Source: Sorghum bicolor (Eukaryota > Streptophyta > Magnoliopsida > Poales > Poaceae). Taken from it: 64,000 nt of DNA. The position numbers were made by a program, and so were the translations under genes. The notes under the pieces are model-generated. The model did no database searches. It saw nothing but the letters and a program-made list of their open reading frames with translations, and was not told where the DNA came from. Location of the stretch: the NCBI RefSeq assembly GCF_000003195.3, contig NC_012870.2, positions 52,844,049-52,908,048 on the forward strand, in the 5' to 3' direction. Of the stretch, positions 10,594-22,680 are shown piece after piece. Each line of letters begins with the position of its first letter. Positions within the stretch are counted from its first letter, which is position 1.

Positions 10594-11122
10594 CTCCCTC
10601 TATTCTTTGACATACCATATTAGCTTTGTCCTAAGGCCTTGTTTAGGTGCCAAAAGATTTTGGATTTCGCTACTGTAGCACTTTCGTTTGTTTGTGGTAA
10701 ATATTGTCCAATTATGGACTAACTACGATCAAAAGATTTGTCTCGTGATTTCCAGGTAAACTGTGTAATTAGTTTTTATTTTCATCTATATTTAATGGTT
10801 TATGTATGTGTCGAAAGATTCGATGTGACGGAGAATCTTGAAAACTTTTTGATTTTCGGGGTGAACTAAACAAGGCCTAAGTCAAATATTTCTAACTTTG
10901 ACCACTAATTTAAAAGAAAAAATATATAGTTTCACATCATGTAAATTTTATATATTTTAATAAAAGTAAACTGATATGTTATCAAAGTATTTCTCATACT
11001 GAATCTAAAAAAAACATAAATCTTGTGTTATTAACATGTACAGTTTTTTTAAAAAAATGATGACAAAAATAATTTTTTTTATTTTAAAGATAAAATTAAT
11101 ATGACATGTAAAAGAACAGAGA
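10594..11122. mobile_element. Stowaway-like MITE interrupted by a Tourist-like MITE
   Basis: The left end CTCCCTCTATTCTTTGACAT pairs with an inverted, diverged right end around 11095-11122 (ATGACATGTAAAAGAACAGAGAG). The CTCCCT terminus and left TA are Stowaway features. Removing the inner MITE and one TAA restores a continuous Stowaway-like body. The right boundary is approximate. Confidence 0.65.
10635..10877. mobile_element. Tourist-like MITE, TAA target duplication
   Basis: Starts GGCCTTGTTTAGG and ends CTAAACAAGGCC, with TAA immediately on both sides (10632-10634, 10878-10880). 243 bp, no coding. Related copies lie at 25678, 56789, 57053 and 57911. Terminal sequence and 3-bp target fit PIF/Harbinger-derived Tourist elements. 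Confidence 0.88.
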
Positions 11123-11271
11123 GAACAATCTATTCAGTGTGAAAGAGCAAGTAAAAAAGTTCGCTCCGCTGGCTGGTAACGCAGTCTTTGTCTACAAATG
11201 ATCCTCGTCTGTATTAGTTCAATCTCATATCCAGGATTAGTCTGCTCATGTTCTTAGTTAGCCAATCAGAT

Positions 11272-11730
11272 TGTCGACGAAAGCTGGTCGGCAGTCTACC
11301 TTGGGGTATACCCACGGTAGTAGTTTATCGGTAGACGGTGCGCAAGCTACGAACTCGACGGTGACGCAAGACACGGACAAGCTTTTTATCCAGATTCGGC
11401 CGCCGTGTGGGCGTAATACCTACGTCCTGCGTCTTGTTGTATTGATTTGTGTTGAGAGAATAATCTGTCCTAGGGGGGTCCCTTGCCTCTCCTTATATAG
11501 TCCAGAGGGCAGGGTTACAGATCTGGAAACTAATCCTAGTCGGTTACAATTGTCATAGATAGTACGATATCAATTCCTATTCTAACCGACTAGAATTCTG
11601 CTTGATCTCCACGTCTTGTTTCCTTGCGCGAAACCCCAAGCAGTTGGATCAAGCCTCGGATTTGTCTCGTAATGGGCCAAGCCTCCTGGCCCAAGTCTAG
11701 TCGTGAGGGTATAGGGGTTTATACCCCACA
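11272..11730 (-). repeat. 3' LTR of the Tat-type gypsy element
   Basis: 459 bp, plus strand starting TGTCGACGAAAGCTGG and ending TATACCCCACA. It matches the right LTR at 22701 apart from about seven substitutions and the terminal bases. It is 3' because pol genes read leftward toward it. Confidence 0.93.
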
Positions 11731-12445
11731 GCTAGTCCCCGAGCACCATGTATTGTGATGTAACACGCCTTCTTGAGCTTTTTCGATCAGTGAGGCTTGA
11801 CGTCTTCAATAAGCAGGAAAGTCACCCAAACAGTTGCAACGGTATTTTGACCAGCTCAAAAGACAGTAGATCAACATTGTCATCGAAGAAGCAGGTTGTT
11901 CGAAGAATGCATGGTGCTCTAAATTAAAAAAGATTTCTTTTCTGGTGAAATGTGCCCACTATACTTTTCTGAAAAGTATAGTCTTTCAAAAAGCAAGCAT
12001 ATTCACCGCAAGGTGAAGTGTGCCCACTTAGTCCCCGAGCCTGGTAGTAGGTGTCGTAGGCACGTGGTGCCAGGGTCAAAAGAAAGGTCCTTAAAGAAAT
12101 TCTAAAACTGAGATGCATCGCCAGATACATCGTACCGATGTAGTCCCCGAGCTTGCTGGAAGGCGAAATATGAGCCTTGTAGCAAGGTCTAAAAAATTAG
12201 AACTATCCAGTCCCCGAGCATATCATGCTCGTTTGCCATCGTATAGACTAATCGACCAGTCCCCGAGCATATAACGCTTGGTGATCAGTACAGTCCCCAG
12301 TTCTCCACACTGGCAGACTGGTCGACCAGTCCCCGAGCGTATAGTGCTCGGTGGTCGGTGCAGTCTCCAGGTCTCCAAACTGGCAGACTGGTCGACCAGT
12401 CCCCGAGCGTATAGTGCTCGGTGATCGGTGCAGTCTCCAGAAACG
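11731..12445 (-). repeat. 3' untranslated region with repeated PPT-like motif and 70-bp tandem repeats
   Basis: On the element's sense strand GCTCGGGGACT occurs at least seven times (near 11734, 12031, 12138, 12209, 12258, 12328 and 12398). The copy touching the LTR is the likely polypurine-type primer site for plus-strand DNA synthesis. The last three lie in 70-bp tandem units (starting about 12251, 12321, 12391). Hypervariable tandem repeats beside the 3' LTR are known in Tat-like elements as a source of satellites. Confidence 0.75.
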
Positions 12446-12729
12446 TCCGTCCTCCACCAATTTTTGTCTGTTATTTTGAAAAAAAAGGCATCTTGACACA
12501 TTAATGTGTGATGTGACGAGACATCCTGACGCATTGTCAGATGGCTGCGTGAAAAGGTGCCTGGTAACTGTGCAGCCGCTCTTTGCGCGGTTCAAGAAAA
12601 GGAAACCATCAATTATACAAAAAGGCGGCCGTATAAACTGCCGGTAATTGTTGAAAACCGAAACGCCGCGTCCGCCGCTGGGCCCGCCCACTTCCCAAGA
12701 ATGCGGGAAGTGGGAAGGGTGGAGTTGTT

Positions 12730-12740
12730 GCTTATAAAAG
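12730..12740 (+). promoter_or_regulatory. TATA-like box before the antisense ORF
   Basis: TTATAAAAG lies about 115 bp before the aORF ATG at 12855, followed by a pyrimidine-rich leader. This spacing suits a plant core promoter, implying the antisense gene could be transcribed on its own. No start site data. Confidence 0.5.
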
Positions 12741-12854
12741 CTTGACATTGCCCCATATTCTTTACCCTGCCATTGCCTTCTTTCCATTCTTGCCATTCTT
12801 GCCTTCTTCAATCACCGTCAGTCCTCCCAACTCGCAGTCGTTCCCGCAGCGTCA

Positions 12855-15800
12855 ATGGCAAAGAGTGACTCCAAGAAGAGGGCCGAGCTGATGGCTAAGG
12901 AGTGGAAGAAGTCCCGGAGCAGCGTGAGGTCCCTCAACGACCTCGTCGGTATGGGGCTGCTGCACAACCAAGAGCTCGGCGGCTGGAGGGCGCCAGAGGG
13001 GGAGAGCTACCCCGACCCCCGTGCCGGTGAGATCGTGGTTTTCGAAGATTTTTTCAAGAGGGGCTTTGGGGTTCCTGTCCATCCTTTTCTCCAGGGGCTT
13101 CTTCTTTACTATGAGATCGGGATCTGTAATCTGCACCCGAACTCCATTCTTCTTATTTCTACTTTCATCCATCTGTGCGAGGCCTATGTTGGGATAGAGC
13201 CGCACTTCGATCTTTTCCGCTACCTTTTCTGTTTGAGGCAGAAGGGAGCAGTTGGAGGCTCCAAGATTGCAGGTGGAGTATACCTCAATCTGCACGACGG
13301 GATGAAGAACCGGTATCTCAACTGCCTGTGGAATACTTCTCTCACCGAATGGTACAAGAAGTGGTTCTACGTCAGGGAAGAGCCGGACAGCTCCACGTTC
13401 TGCGACGTGGGCTACATTCCCGAGAAGAGAGTCAGTTGGACAGACTGCCCGCAGTTCGCTGGTCAGGTAGAAGACCTGATGAAGCTGATCGACTGGTCCC
13501 GTTTGGACGGGCCAGGAGTGGTCGGCAACTTCATCTGTCGCCGGGTGATGCCCTGCCAGAAGAGGGTTCACTCGGCGTACGAATACGCTGGGAGCCAGGA
13601 CCCGACCAGGATGAGTCCTGAAGTTTTGGGGAAGGCGGAAGTGCAACAGCTGCTGAACGAGCTGTTCAACTTTGCAGACGACAGCTTTGTCCGGAGTGGT
13701 GATCGGATGTAGGCCTTCAAGCCTGGAAGACCAGCTCCTAAGGTAATATTACTGACTGAATTTACTTCCTGAGTACTTGTTCTCCTAGCTATTGACTTAT
13801 CTTTGATGTTGCTGCAGATTGGAGACATTAACCGGTGCGTAGTGTACATATCACTGGCACCCGGCATGGAGAATCCCGCGGGAATGGACCCGCCAGAGGA
13901 CGACGCTGCTGAGTGTCCTCGATACACCAGCAGCGAGGAGGAGCAGAACCGCCCCGCCCCGACCACCGAAGACAGAGTGGCGGGAAAAAGGCCGCTGGTG
14001 GCGGATCCATCTCCTGCGGAGAGCAGCAAGGCGCCAAAGCGCCGTCGGCTCGTCCGGATCACCGACGACGAGGAGGAGGAGGAGGAGGCCGCGCCTTCTT
14101 TGGTCCGGAGGCCGCGCAGTCGTCCGGACGTTGCGTCGGCCACCACTGGTCGGGTGACCAGCGACCTGCCTGCACCGCACGTCGAGCCGACACGCGTCGT
14201 AGAGACGGGGGCGCCGGCACCGACCGGTAGGACCAGGAGGAGGTTCACCGCGACACACAGGCGCTCTGACCTGTAAGTTTTTAATCTTACTTTCGTACTG
14301 CGATATGTTGCGTTTTGTTGCTGTTCTTGACATTGTTTAATGTCGTCTTGTTGTTAGCGCGGCATCGGACGTCGACCCTGGCCACATTGCTAGCCAGAGG
14401 GCAGCCGAGCCTGTTGCTGCCGTTGGGGACGCCACGCCACAGACCACAGAGCAGCCCGTGGCGACAACCGCGGCTGAGAGCGCCGAGGAGCATCCGACCC
14501 CGGCAAGGGCCACGGCGAGCACCCCGACGAGGAACGAGGAGGCTACAAGGACGCCTCCCCCGAGTAACGTTGTGGAGGAGGAAAGCAGAGCCCCGACTCC
14601 TCCACCAGCCGAAGAAAGGGGAGTCCCGATCCCGCCCCGAGCAGGGGCCTCTTCGCCCGTAGGCTCCCCTGGCCTAGACCAGGGTCCAATGATGCCTGCG
14701 ACCACGGCCGGCGGCAGTGCGGCGAACGAGGAGACCCGGACGGCCTCCGACGACGACGTGGAGGAGATCCAAGGTCGTCCTCGTGATGGCCGCCAGCACG
14801 TCTACGTGTGGCGCCAACACGGGGACCACTTCATCGGACATGAGGAGCTCGCGGAGACGGAGGAGGCCACGAGGGTGGAGCGCGCGGCAAAGCGTCTTAT
14901 GGACGAGGTTAAGGTAAGTGGTCCTTTGCGCTGCTCGACGCTTATGTGCGATGTTCCTAGGTTCAGCATGTATTCTTCTTGCAGGGCGCAATGAAAACGG
15001 CGAAGTACCGGAAAAGGTGCTTCGACCAGATTGAGGGCATTGTGGCCGAGAACAAGGCCCTGTCCGCGGATGTGGATCGGCTTCGGTCGGAAGCCGAAGA
15101 GAAGATAGCCGAGATGAGTGCTTAGGAAGAGCGCCTTCTCGACCTCAATCGGCGGTTGGCCGACCAGGATCGGCATAGGAGAGGTCAGTCGCATATTCCG
15201 AGCAGCTGTATGTAGCCATGTAGTCGGTTTTGTTGACCGGGGATTGTTCCTGCAGACTTGGAGGAGGAGGTTGCACGCCTCCGGCAAGAGAAGGAGCAGC
15301 TCGGCCAGGAGCTTGCTGAGGTGCTCGAGACCGGGCGCCGAGCTGGCGAGGAGCTAAGCAACAGGAGTCGGGAGTTGTCTGGTAATAACCGTGCTACTCC
15401 TTTTTTGTTTGATTGCTCAACGCGTCTTTTCTTATTTGCGAACTGACCGCCTGCTTGGTTTGTAGTGCTCAAGGTGAACACCAAGAAGCATTTAGACGAG
15501 CTGATCAAGGACCGGGACTCCTGGAAGACCAATTGCATCAAGCTTTGGAAAGGAGTGGCCCCGGTTCTTGACTTGATCAGCCCCGAGCTCCCTGAAGACC
15601 AGCCTCATGTGCCGAAGCTGACGCCAGTCGAGAAGGCAAAACGGGCGTGGGACTGGCTCCAGCAGTTCGTCAAGGACGCCGGGGAATTCGCCAGCGCGCA
15701 TATCCTCAGCATGGTGCGCGTCCACTATCCTCTCGTCGACCTGTCCTGACTGGAGAGGGGGTACCCCAAGGAGGTTGGTCCGCATGAGGCAGACGACCTT

Positions 15801-16031
15801 CGTGTTGGCCTGCTTGACTTGTCGTCGACGGTGATCGGCGACATCAACCTCTGCGGGACGGCCACGGCCCCCGACCAGCCGGGGTCAGATAGATCAGCCA
15901 GAGAGTTGTCGGGAGCGTCCATTGCCGGAGATGGGCGGTCGACGCCTGCGGTCTCGACCAGCCAGGCGCCGGTGGCCCCGACCCCTCCGACTGGGCAGCA
16001 AGGCCAAGCGGGTGATCAGCCCGAGCAGTAG
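12855..16031 (+). pseudogene. Antisense extra ORF (aORF) of Tat element, six exons, decayed
   Basis: Exons 12855-13742, 13818-14272, 14358-14913, 14985-15183, 15256-15381 and 15466-16031 join through GT-AG introns into one frame of 2790 nt (929 codons plus stop). Three internal stops break it: TAG at 13710, TAG at 15123 and TGA at 15747. The first exon resembles the domain annotated as putative gypsy-type transposon (Transposase_28). The middle is low-complexity, acidic and Pro/Thr-rich with a basic patch (KAPKRRRLVR). Exons 4-6 look coiled coil (EEEVARLRQEKEQLGQE). A TATA-like box precedes it and AATAAA follows at about 16111. Role unknown; such antisense ORFs are known in grass Tat elements. 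Splicing is inferred from frame continuity. Confidence 0.8.
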
Positions 16032-16107
16032 GCCTGTAGAATAGTCTGTAGGAGTAGACTAGGAACCGCCCAGCAGGGTGTTTATTGTAAACTCTATATG
16101 TAAAGTT

Positions 16108-16120
16108 TGTAATAAAGTTT
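16108..16120 (+). terminator. Polyadenylation signal of the antisense ORF
   Basis: GTAATAAAGTTTG contains AATAAA about 80 bp after the aORF stop at 16031, on the same strand, before the integrase end at 16326. This fits 3' end formation between the two convergent transcription units. Confidence 0.5.
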
Positions 16121-16325
16121 GATTTTGCCATGACCATGATTTTGAGCGCTGCAATGTTATCTGAGTGATGTATCACTGTGTTTGATTAATAATCGTTAAG
16201 GATCTTCGCCCCAGAGGAAGATTGTTGTGTTCGTCGAAAGCTCTGCGTGTAAAAAATATATAGCGAAAAAGAGAACTTTTATTATTGCTAATTATAAGAA
16301 ACTTACAAGCAGAAAGTGCTGGAAT

Positions 16326-17837
16326 TTATGGATAGAAACGACGCAGTTTGTCTATGTGCCAAGAATTAGGCAGGCGTGTTCCGTCTGGATACGCCAGTCT
16401 GTAGGATGTAGGGCGTGTGACTTCAGCGACCACAAAGGGTCCTTCCCAAGGTGTGGATAATTTGTGTGTTCCTTCCTGGCTTGTTTTCCACTTGAGTACC
16501 AGATCACCGACCATGAAGGAACGGTCTTTGACGTTCCTGTTGTGGTACCGCCTGATGGCGTCGAGATACTTTGCTGTTCGAAGACATGAAATTAGACGCT
16601 TTTCCTCCATGCAGTTGATTTCGAGCTCCCTGGTGTTGTCAGCCGTTGACTGGTCGAAGTTTTCGACTCTTGGAGATCCGAAGGTTACATCAGATGGGAG
16701 CACTGCCTTGGAGCCATAAACCATGAAGTAGGGTGACACGCCTGTATTGCGACTAGCCTGTGTTCGGAGACCTCAGACCACGGCCGGTAACTCTTTCATC
16801 CATCGACCAGGTGCTCTGTCGTTCTCGGTGTACAACCTTTTCTTTAGGGCATCAATAATCATTCCGTTCGCGTGCTCGACTTGACCGTTTGCCCGTGGGT
16901 GAGCTACTGACACGTACTTTATGACTATGCCCCTGTCATCGCAGAAGTCCCAGAACGTAGTACCAGTGAACTGAGTGCCCAGGTCGGTGATTATACTGTT
17001 GGGGATTCCGAATCTGTGTATGATTTGATTAAGGAACTCCACAGCTTTCTCGGAGGTTGCTTTGACCAGTGGCATGTATTCGATCCACTTTGAGAATTTG
17101 TCGATTAGGACGAAGACGAACTTGAAGTTGCCGGGAGCCGGTTTAAATGGCCCGATCATGTCGAGGCCCCTGCAGGCGAAAGGCCAAGATGACGGAATAG
17201 TTTGAATCTCGTGAGCAGGTACGTGGGTCCTCTTGGCAAAGAACTGGCATCCTTCACAATGTCGGACCAGTTTCTCGGCGTCGGCGACCGCGGTTGGCCA
17301 GTAAAAACCTGCTCGGAAAGCCTTCCCGACCAGTGTTCTGGAGGCCACGTGGTTGCCGCAGGATCCGGCGTGTATGTCATCCAAGAGCTTGATGTCGTCA
17401 TCTTGGGATATGCATTTGAGCAGCAATTCAGAACTTGCGTTCTTTCGCATAAGTTTGTCATCCACCAGTATGTAATTCTTGGATCGTCGAATGAGGCGCT
17501 CGTTCTCCGTTTTATCCTGAAAGCCTGACCCGTCCGATATATACCTGATGAAAGGGGTGCGCCAGTCACGGCTGCTGGTTATCGGAGTAGCGTCGTCTAT
17601 GAGCATTGCCTCATTAGGTTGCTTTTCGACCAGGTCTGTGCCCACACTTGGCGCGTGGATGTCCTGAACGAAAACGCCTTGCGGGATTTGGGCCCGAGAT
17701 GACCCTAACTTTGACAGCGCATCCGCTGCCTGGTTCTTATCCCGGACCACGTGGATGTATTCTATGCCTAGAAGTTGGATTCCCATTTGCGGATTTCTTT
17801 GCAGTAGAGGTCCATCTTCTCGTGGGTTGTGTCCCAT
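16326..17837 (-). pseudogene. Integrase of the Tat-type gypsy element
   Basis: The minus-strand frame 17837-16773 holds the end of the RNase H linker and then the HHCC zinc region (H...H then CEGC near 17250). The catalytic core follows: D in LDMIGPF, D in IITDLGTQF (usually DNGTQF, so Asn is replaced by Leu) and E in GQVEHANG. A TGA at 16773 replaces the Trp codon TGG expected after LPAVV. The frame continues as the C-terminal segment to the stop at 16326, ending in RFYP. Integrase would join element cDNA to host DNA; this copy is broken. Confidence 0.88.
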
Positions 17838-19489
17838 TCCTTATTGAGCTGGTTGATAACTAAGGCAGAGTCGCCGTGGACGTAGAGGCGTTTGACTCCC
17901 AGTTCGACGGCTAGTCGTATGCCGTGTAGGCATGCTTCATACTCAGCGACATTGTTTGACGCTGGAAAGAGGATTCTAAGGACGTAGCGTAGTTTGTCCT
18001 TGTTAGGCGACACAAAGAGTATCCCGGCGCCGGCACCGTTGATGTTCAAGGACCCGTCGAAGAACATTGACCAGTGGTCGGAGATGTCGGAGACGGAAGG
18101 TTCATTGAGGTCCGTCCACTCTGCGTTGAAATCGACCAGGGCCTGAGACTTGACGGTAGTGTGGCTCTGGAAATCCAGGGAGAATGGGCATAATTCCATT
18201 GCCCATTTTACAATTCTACCGTTGGCGTCCTTGTTGCGCAGAATGTCCCCCAGAGAGAAGCTGGTGGTTACCAAGACCCGGTGGCCGTCGAAGTAGTGCT
18301 TAAGCTTCTTGGACGTTATTAGGATGGCGTACATGAGCTTCTGTATCTGTGGGTACCTGGTCTTGGACTCGTTTAAGACTTCGCTTATGAAATAAACGGG
18401 TCTCTAGACCTTGTAGACGTGGCCTGGCTCGTCTCGCTCGACTACTATTGTCGTGGAGACAACCCTATTTGTTGCTGCGATGTAAAGGAGTAGGTCTTCA
18501 TTGGGCTGAGGGGCTGTGAGAACAGGCGGTGAGGCGAGAAAGGTCTTAAGCTGGGTGAACGCAGCGTCAGCTTCCTCTATCCAGGAGAATTTTTCCGACG
18601 CCTTCAAGAGTTTGAAGAAGGGGAGGCCTTTTTCTCCCAGTCTAGAGATGAAACGACTGAGGGCAGCCATACATCCGGTGAGCTTCTGAATATCCTTGAC
18701 ATTCTTAGGTGGTCGCATGTCGAGCACTGCTTTTACTTTTGAGGGATTCGGCCGTATGCCGTCGCGGCTGACGACGTTGCCGAGCAGTAGACCGGAGGGG
18801 ACCCCAAAGATGCACTTGTATTTGTTTAGTGCCTTAAAAGTTCGGTCTAGATTGGCGACTAGAGTGCTTGCATCCTTTGTTTTGACTACGATATCATCTA
18901 CATAAGCCTCGACGAGGTCATCGCGAATCTCGTCGTGGAGGCACTGCTGGATGGCCCGTTGATAGGTGGCTCCGGCGTTTTTGAGTCCAAAGGACATGGT
19001 CGTGTAGCAATATGCGCCGAAAGGAGTGATGAAAGATGTTTTGATCTGGTCATCTTCCTTTAGCGAGATCTGGTGATAACCAGAGTAGCAGTCTAGAAAG
19101 GAGAGGAGTTCGCATCCGGCCGTTGAGTCGACCACCTCGTCGATGCGAGGGAGACCGAAAGGATCTTTAGGACAGTGTTTATTGAGATCAGTGTAATCAA
19201 CGCACATTCTCCATTCATTATTCTTTTTGCGAACAAGAACCGGATTGGCGAGCCAATCGGGATGATAAACTTCTTTTATAAATCCGGCTGCTAGAAGCCG
19301 TGTTATTTCTGTCCTAATAGCCTCCTTTTTGTCACGAGCGAACCGTCGCAGCTTTTGCTTGATGGGTCTTGCGGTCTTCGAGACATTTAAGGTGTGCTCG
19401 ATCAGGTTTCGTGGGACGCCGGGCATGTCTGCGGGTTTCCATGCGAAAACGCTCACGTTGTCCCTTAGAAACCTGACGAGCGCGTCTTC
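17768..19489 (-). pseudogene. Reverse transcriptase and RNase H of the Tat-type gypsy element
   Basis: The RT (from about 19489) shows conserved blocks including LSFLDCYSGYHQI, FGLKNAGATYQR and the active-site YVDD at 18893-18904. A TAG at 18404 interrupts the usual VQRPVYF motif by a CAG to TAG change. RNase H follows with MFFDGSLN and [11 protein letters not shown], ending in a one-base frameshift near 17775 before IEYIHVVRDKN. It would copy RNA to DNA and remove the RNA strand. Broken in this copy. Confidence 0.9.
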
Positions 19490-22400
19490 CTATTTAGGGT
19501 CCAGGTTGGGCCCGATGAGGGCCGTCTTCTCGGGGCTGCCGTCGCCCAGCTGTACTTCCTTGTATTCTTTGGACTTTGAATTCTTCCTAGCGATCTCCTG
19601 CTCGGGTAGTCGGAGCTGGTCGGGAGGGAGCTGTGCAGCTTGAGCTGTTGTTTCTGCCATGCGGATTGAAAGGTCAATTGCTTCGGTGATCTTGAAGCTT
19701 TCCTCCTCACAAGTGTATGCGGTGTAGACATTGCCCCTGACAGTTAGGACGCCCTTCTCTGTAGGCATTTTGAGGACGAGGTATGAGTAATGTGGAACTG
19801 CCATGAACTTTGTTAGCGATGGTCGGCCCAGTATAGCATGGTAAGTTCCATCAAAGTCGGCGACCACAAAGTTGACGAACTCTGTTCGAAAGTGGTCGGA
19901 TGTTCCGAACTGGACAGGCAGCGTTATCTGTCTGAGGGGTACTGAACTTTGACCTGGCAGGACTCCCCAGAATTGAGCGTCGTAGGGCTTTAGCTGTGCC
20001 AGGGTTATCTTGAGGGCAGGCAAGCTGTTGCGAAAGAGGATGTCAATGGAGCTTCCCCCGTCGACGAGTACGCGCTCGAATCTGATGCTGTTGATGCAAG
20101 GATCCAAGATTAGAGAGAAACGTCCTGGCTCCGGGATGGCGGCCCACGGATCCTTCCTGCTAAAGGAGATTTCCCTGTGCGACCAGGGAGGAAATTTCGG
20201 ATCGGCGATCAGGCCATACGTGCTGTCTATGTTGAGGCAGGCTCTCTTTAAGAGCTTTCTTTCTCGCTTAGACTCGATGGAGACCTTGCCCCCGAAGATG
20301 GAGTGGACCACGTCGGTGGGACTGACATACTGGTGTCGCGGGTCCCTATCCTCGTCCTCGTCCTCGTCTTCGTGATCGCGCCCGTCCTGTTTCCCATTTT
20401 TCTTGGCGGGGTCGTCTTGAGCAGCCCGCCGCGTGTAGATGCTTTTGAGGACGCGACATTCCTCCATCGTGTGGTTCGATTTTGGATGCAGTTGGCATGG
20501 CCCCTTCAACGTCTTGTTGTAGTCTTCCTGGTAGTCTCGCCGCCCATTGGGACGCTTGACCGTATTCACCTCGTGGTCGTGGTCATGGGGGCGCTTGCCT
20601 CTGAAGTCATCGCGATTGTCACGCCGCCTGTCCCAACCTTCTCTGTGGTTGCGGTTGTTGAGGCGACGATGGTTCCTGTTGTCGAAATGACCACGACTTT
20701 CGTCTCGTCGAAGAGGCTGGTCGGGACCTCTCGCATCGTCTCGGATGAGTTTTTCTGCGTCGTCGGCGTCGGCATAATTTTTAGCCGTGGCAAGGAGCTC
20801 GGCCATCGTCGTTGGCCTTTTGCGTAGTAGCTTGTTCCTCAATGCTTCGTGGAAGCGTAGCCCTTTGATGAAGGCAGATATGGCCTCATCATGGGAAATT
20901 TTCGGGATCTTAAGACGCATATCCGAGAATCGTCGGATGTAATCGCGCAGAGGCTCGTTTTTCCTGTCCCTTATCCTTTCAAGGTCGTACTTGTTCCTAG
21001 GCTGCTCGCAGGTAGCGATGAAATTGTCGATAAACGCTTGGCGCAGTTCTTCCCAGGAATCGAAAGAGTCTTTAGGCAGGCCCAGGAGCCATTGATGACT
21101 AGCCTGGTCGAGGACGACTGGGAAGTAGTTGGCCATGACGTGCTCATCTCCTGCCGCTGAGCGGACTGCAATCTCATAGAGAGTGATCCAGTTTTCTGGG
21201 TTTCCTTGCCGTCGTATTTTTTGAGTTTCTCGAGCTTAAAATTATGGGGCCACACGAACTGGCGAAGGTGTGAGGAAAACTGTTTCAGGCCCGGAGGACC
21301 GTGCGTGGCATCGTACTCGATGCGACGCAGGTTTTCGTGCACCGCTCTCTCTGTGGCGCGCCTGTTGATGCGGTCCCGAGCGTCCTTGGGAGGGATGTTG
21401 TATCGAAGATCCCTGTCCTGGTTTACTTCCTGACCACGCCCACGATTCTGCTCGCGGTAGCCGCCGGCGTCCCGACCACCGTTGTCACGCCGTGAACCCT
21501 TTCGACGATTGTTGGGGGAACGGCTAAGGTGGTGTTCGCTGGGTTGTGGTGAGGTCCGGTGCGATGAGTCTGGTCGGAGGAGACCTCTGCGCACGAGATA
21601 GCTTGGACCCTTTTAAGCAAGGTGGCTGTCTGTCCCATCGCGGCGATCAGATGCGCGCGTACATTGGATCGGACACCCTGGCACTCGGGAGTATCAGGGA
21701 GTCGATCTAGGTTTGCCATGGCAATAGCCACGTTAACGCTTGGCGTTTTGTAGACTTGCTGATCCCCGACCATGTCAAAAGCGTCGCTGAGGTTATGCGG
21801 CGGGAGTTGTCGTTCCTCGTCCGCGCGTCGTCAGGCGCGGTCGGCATTGCGCTGCTCGCGGAGCTGCCTGTGCTCATCTGTCTCTCCATCAACGACCGGT
21901 TCATCGCCGCTGACATTGAAGACGAGATCTCCTCGCCGGGGTGGAAAGACCGGGAAGCGAGAGAAACCCGGAGGATACGATGGTAAATCCAGGTCGTAGT
22001 CTTCGTCTTCAGAGTTTATAACTTCGGTGGGAACGGATCCAGTGCTGGAGTTTGTGCTGGAAGCCTGGCCGTCCCGTAGTTCTCGGATCGTCACCATGTT
22101 GACGTAGTGACGAGCTGGTCGACCGCTCCGTTTTGGCAACCAACCCGCCTCGTTGAAAAGGGATTGGATGTGCCGTGAATAGTGAATGGTTGAGTTGTTT
22201 AGCCCGTAAGGAGAACCTTGATCTGGGTCAGCCTTGAGTTCGACGGACCGTCCTGAGGGGGTGGAGGTTATCGTCAGAGACGTTCCCAGCCGTTCGTGTG
22301 TGATGACACGAGTTGGCCGGCAGGAGTTGAAAAAGTCCGTTGGCGCGGCTTGATCAGACTGGCGTGAGATCCCATCCATTAGTCGGGAAGCTTCGAGAAG

Positions 22401-22652
22401 CTTGAGATCGGCGCGATCAAGGGCTCGGAAGAGATCCGAGCCATCGACCTTCTTTCCCTTGTAACGAGGAAGCGGTGGTCGAGTGCTCAGTGTCAGTGTG
22501 GTCGGAGCCAATGCCGCCGTGATCCAAGATCGGATCTGGGTTTCTTCCAAAGCCGTGGTCGTGAGACCGCCGCCGTGAGTCGTCCACGTAATCTGGCCGA
22601 CAGTGAACGTGAGGCCTTCAGGCACGGCCGCGGAAGCTGGAACGATGACCAT
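19490..22652 (-). pseudogene. Gag-protease of the Tat-type gypsy element
   Basis: The likely ATG is at 22652. The N-terminal gag frame meets TGA at 21831 (CGA to TGA), then continues in frame through DMVGDQQVYKTPSVNVA. A frameshift lies near 21600 and a one-base deletion near 21210, within KKYDGKENPENW. The retrotransposon gag core follows (SWEELRQAFIDNFIATCEQP). A CxxHxxxxHxxxxC knuckle (CQLHPKSNHTMEEC) and an aspartic protease with VDGGSSIDILF come next. TAG at 19490 (CAG to TAG) separates it from RT. Confidence 0.88.
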
Positions 22653-22680
22653 CTTGTTCGCCGGAAAAGCTGTACGCACA

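Noticed and set aside
12248..12811. 187-aa minus-strand ORF across the tandem repeats
   Set aside because: It reads through the 70-bp repeats and PPT-like motifs of the Tat element; the repeated peptide reflects DNA repetition and resembles no protein family.
13568..14333. Large ORFs on both strands opposite the aORF
   Set aside because: GC-rich codon bias of the plus-strand exons opens the other frames; they cross the aORF introns and have no recognisable domains.
20303..20827. 174-aa plus-strand ORF
   Set aside because: Antisense shadow of the Tat gag region, composed of hydrophobic low-complexity sequence.
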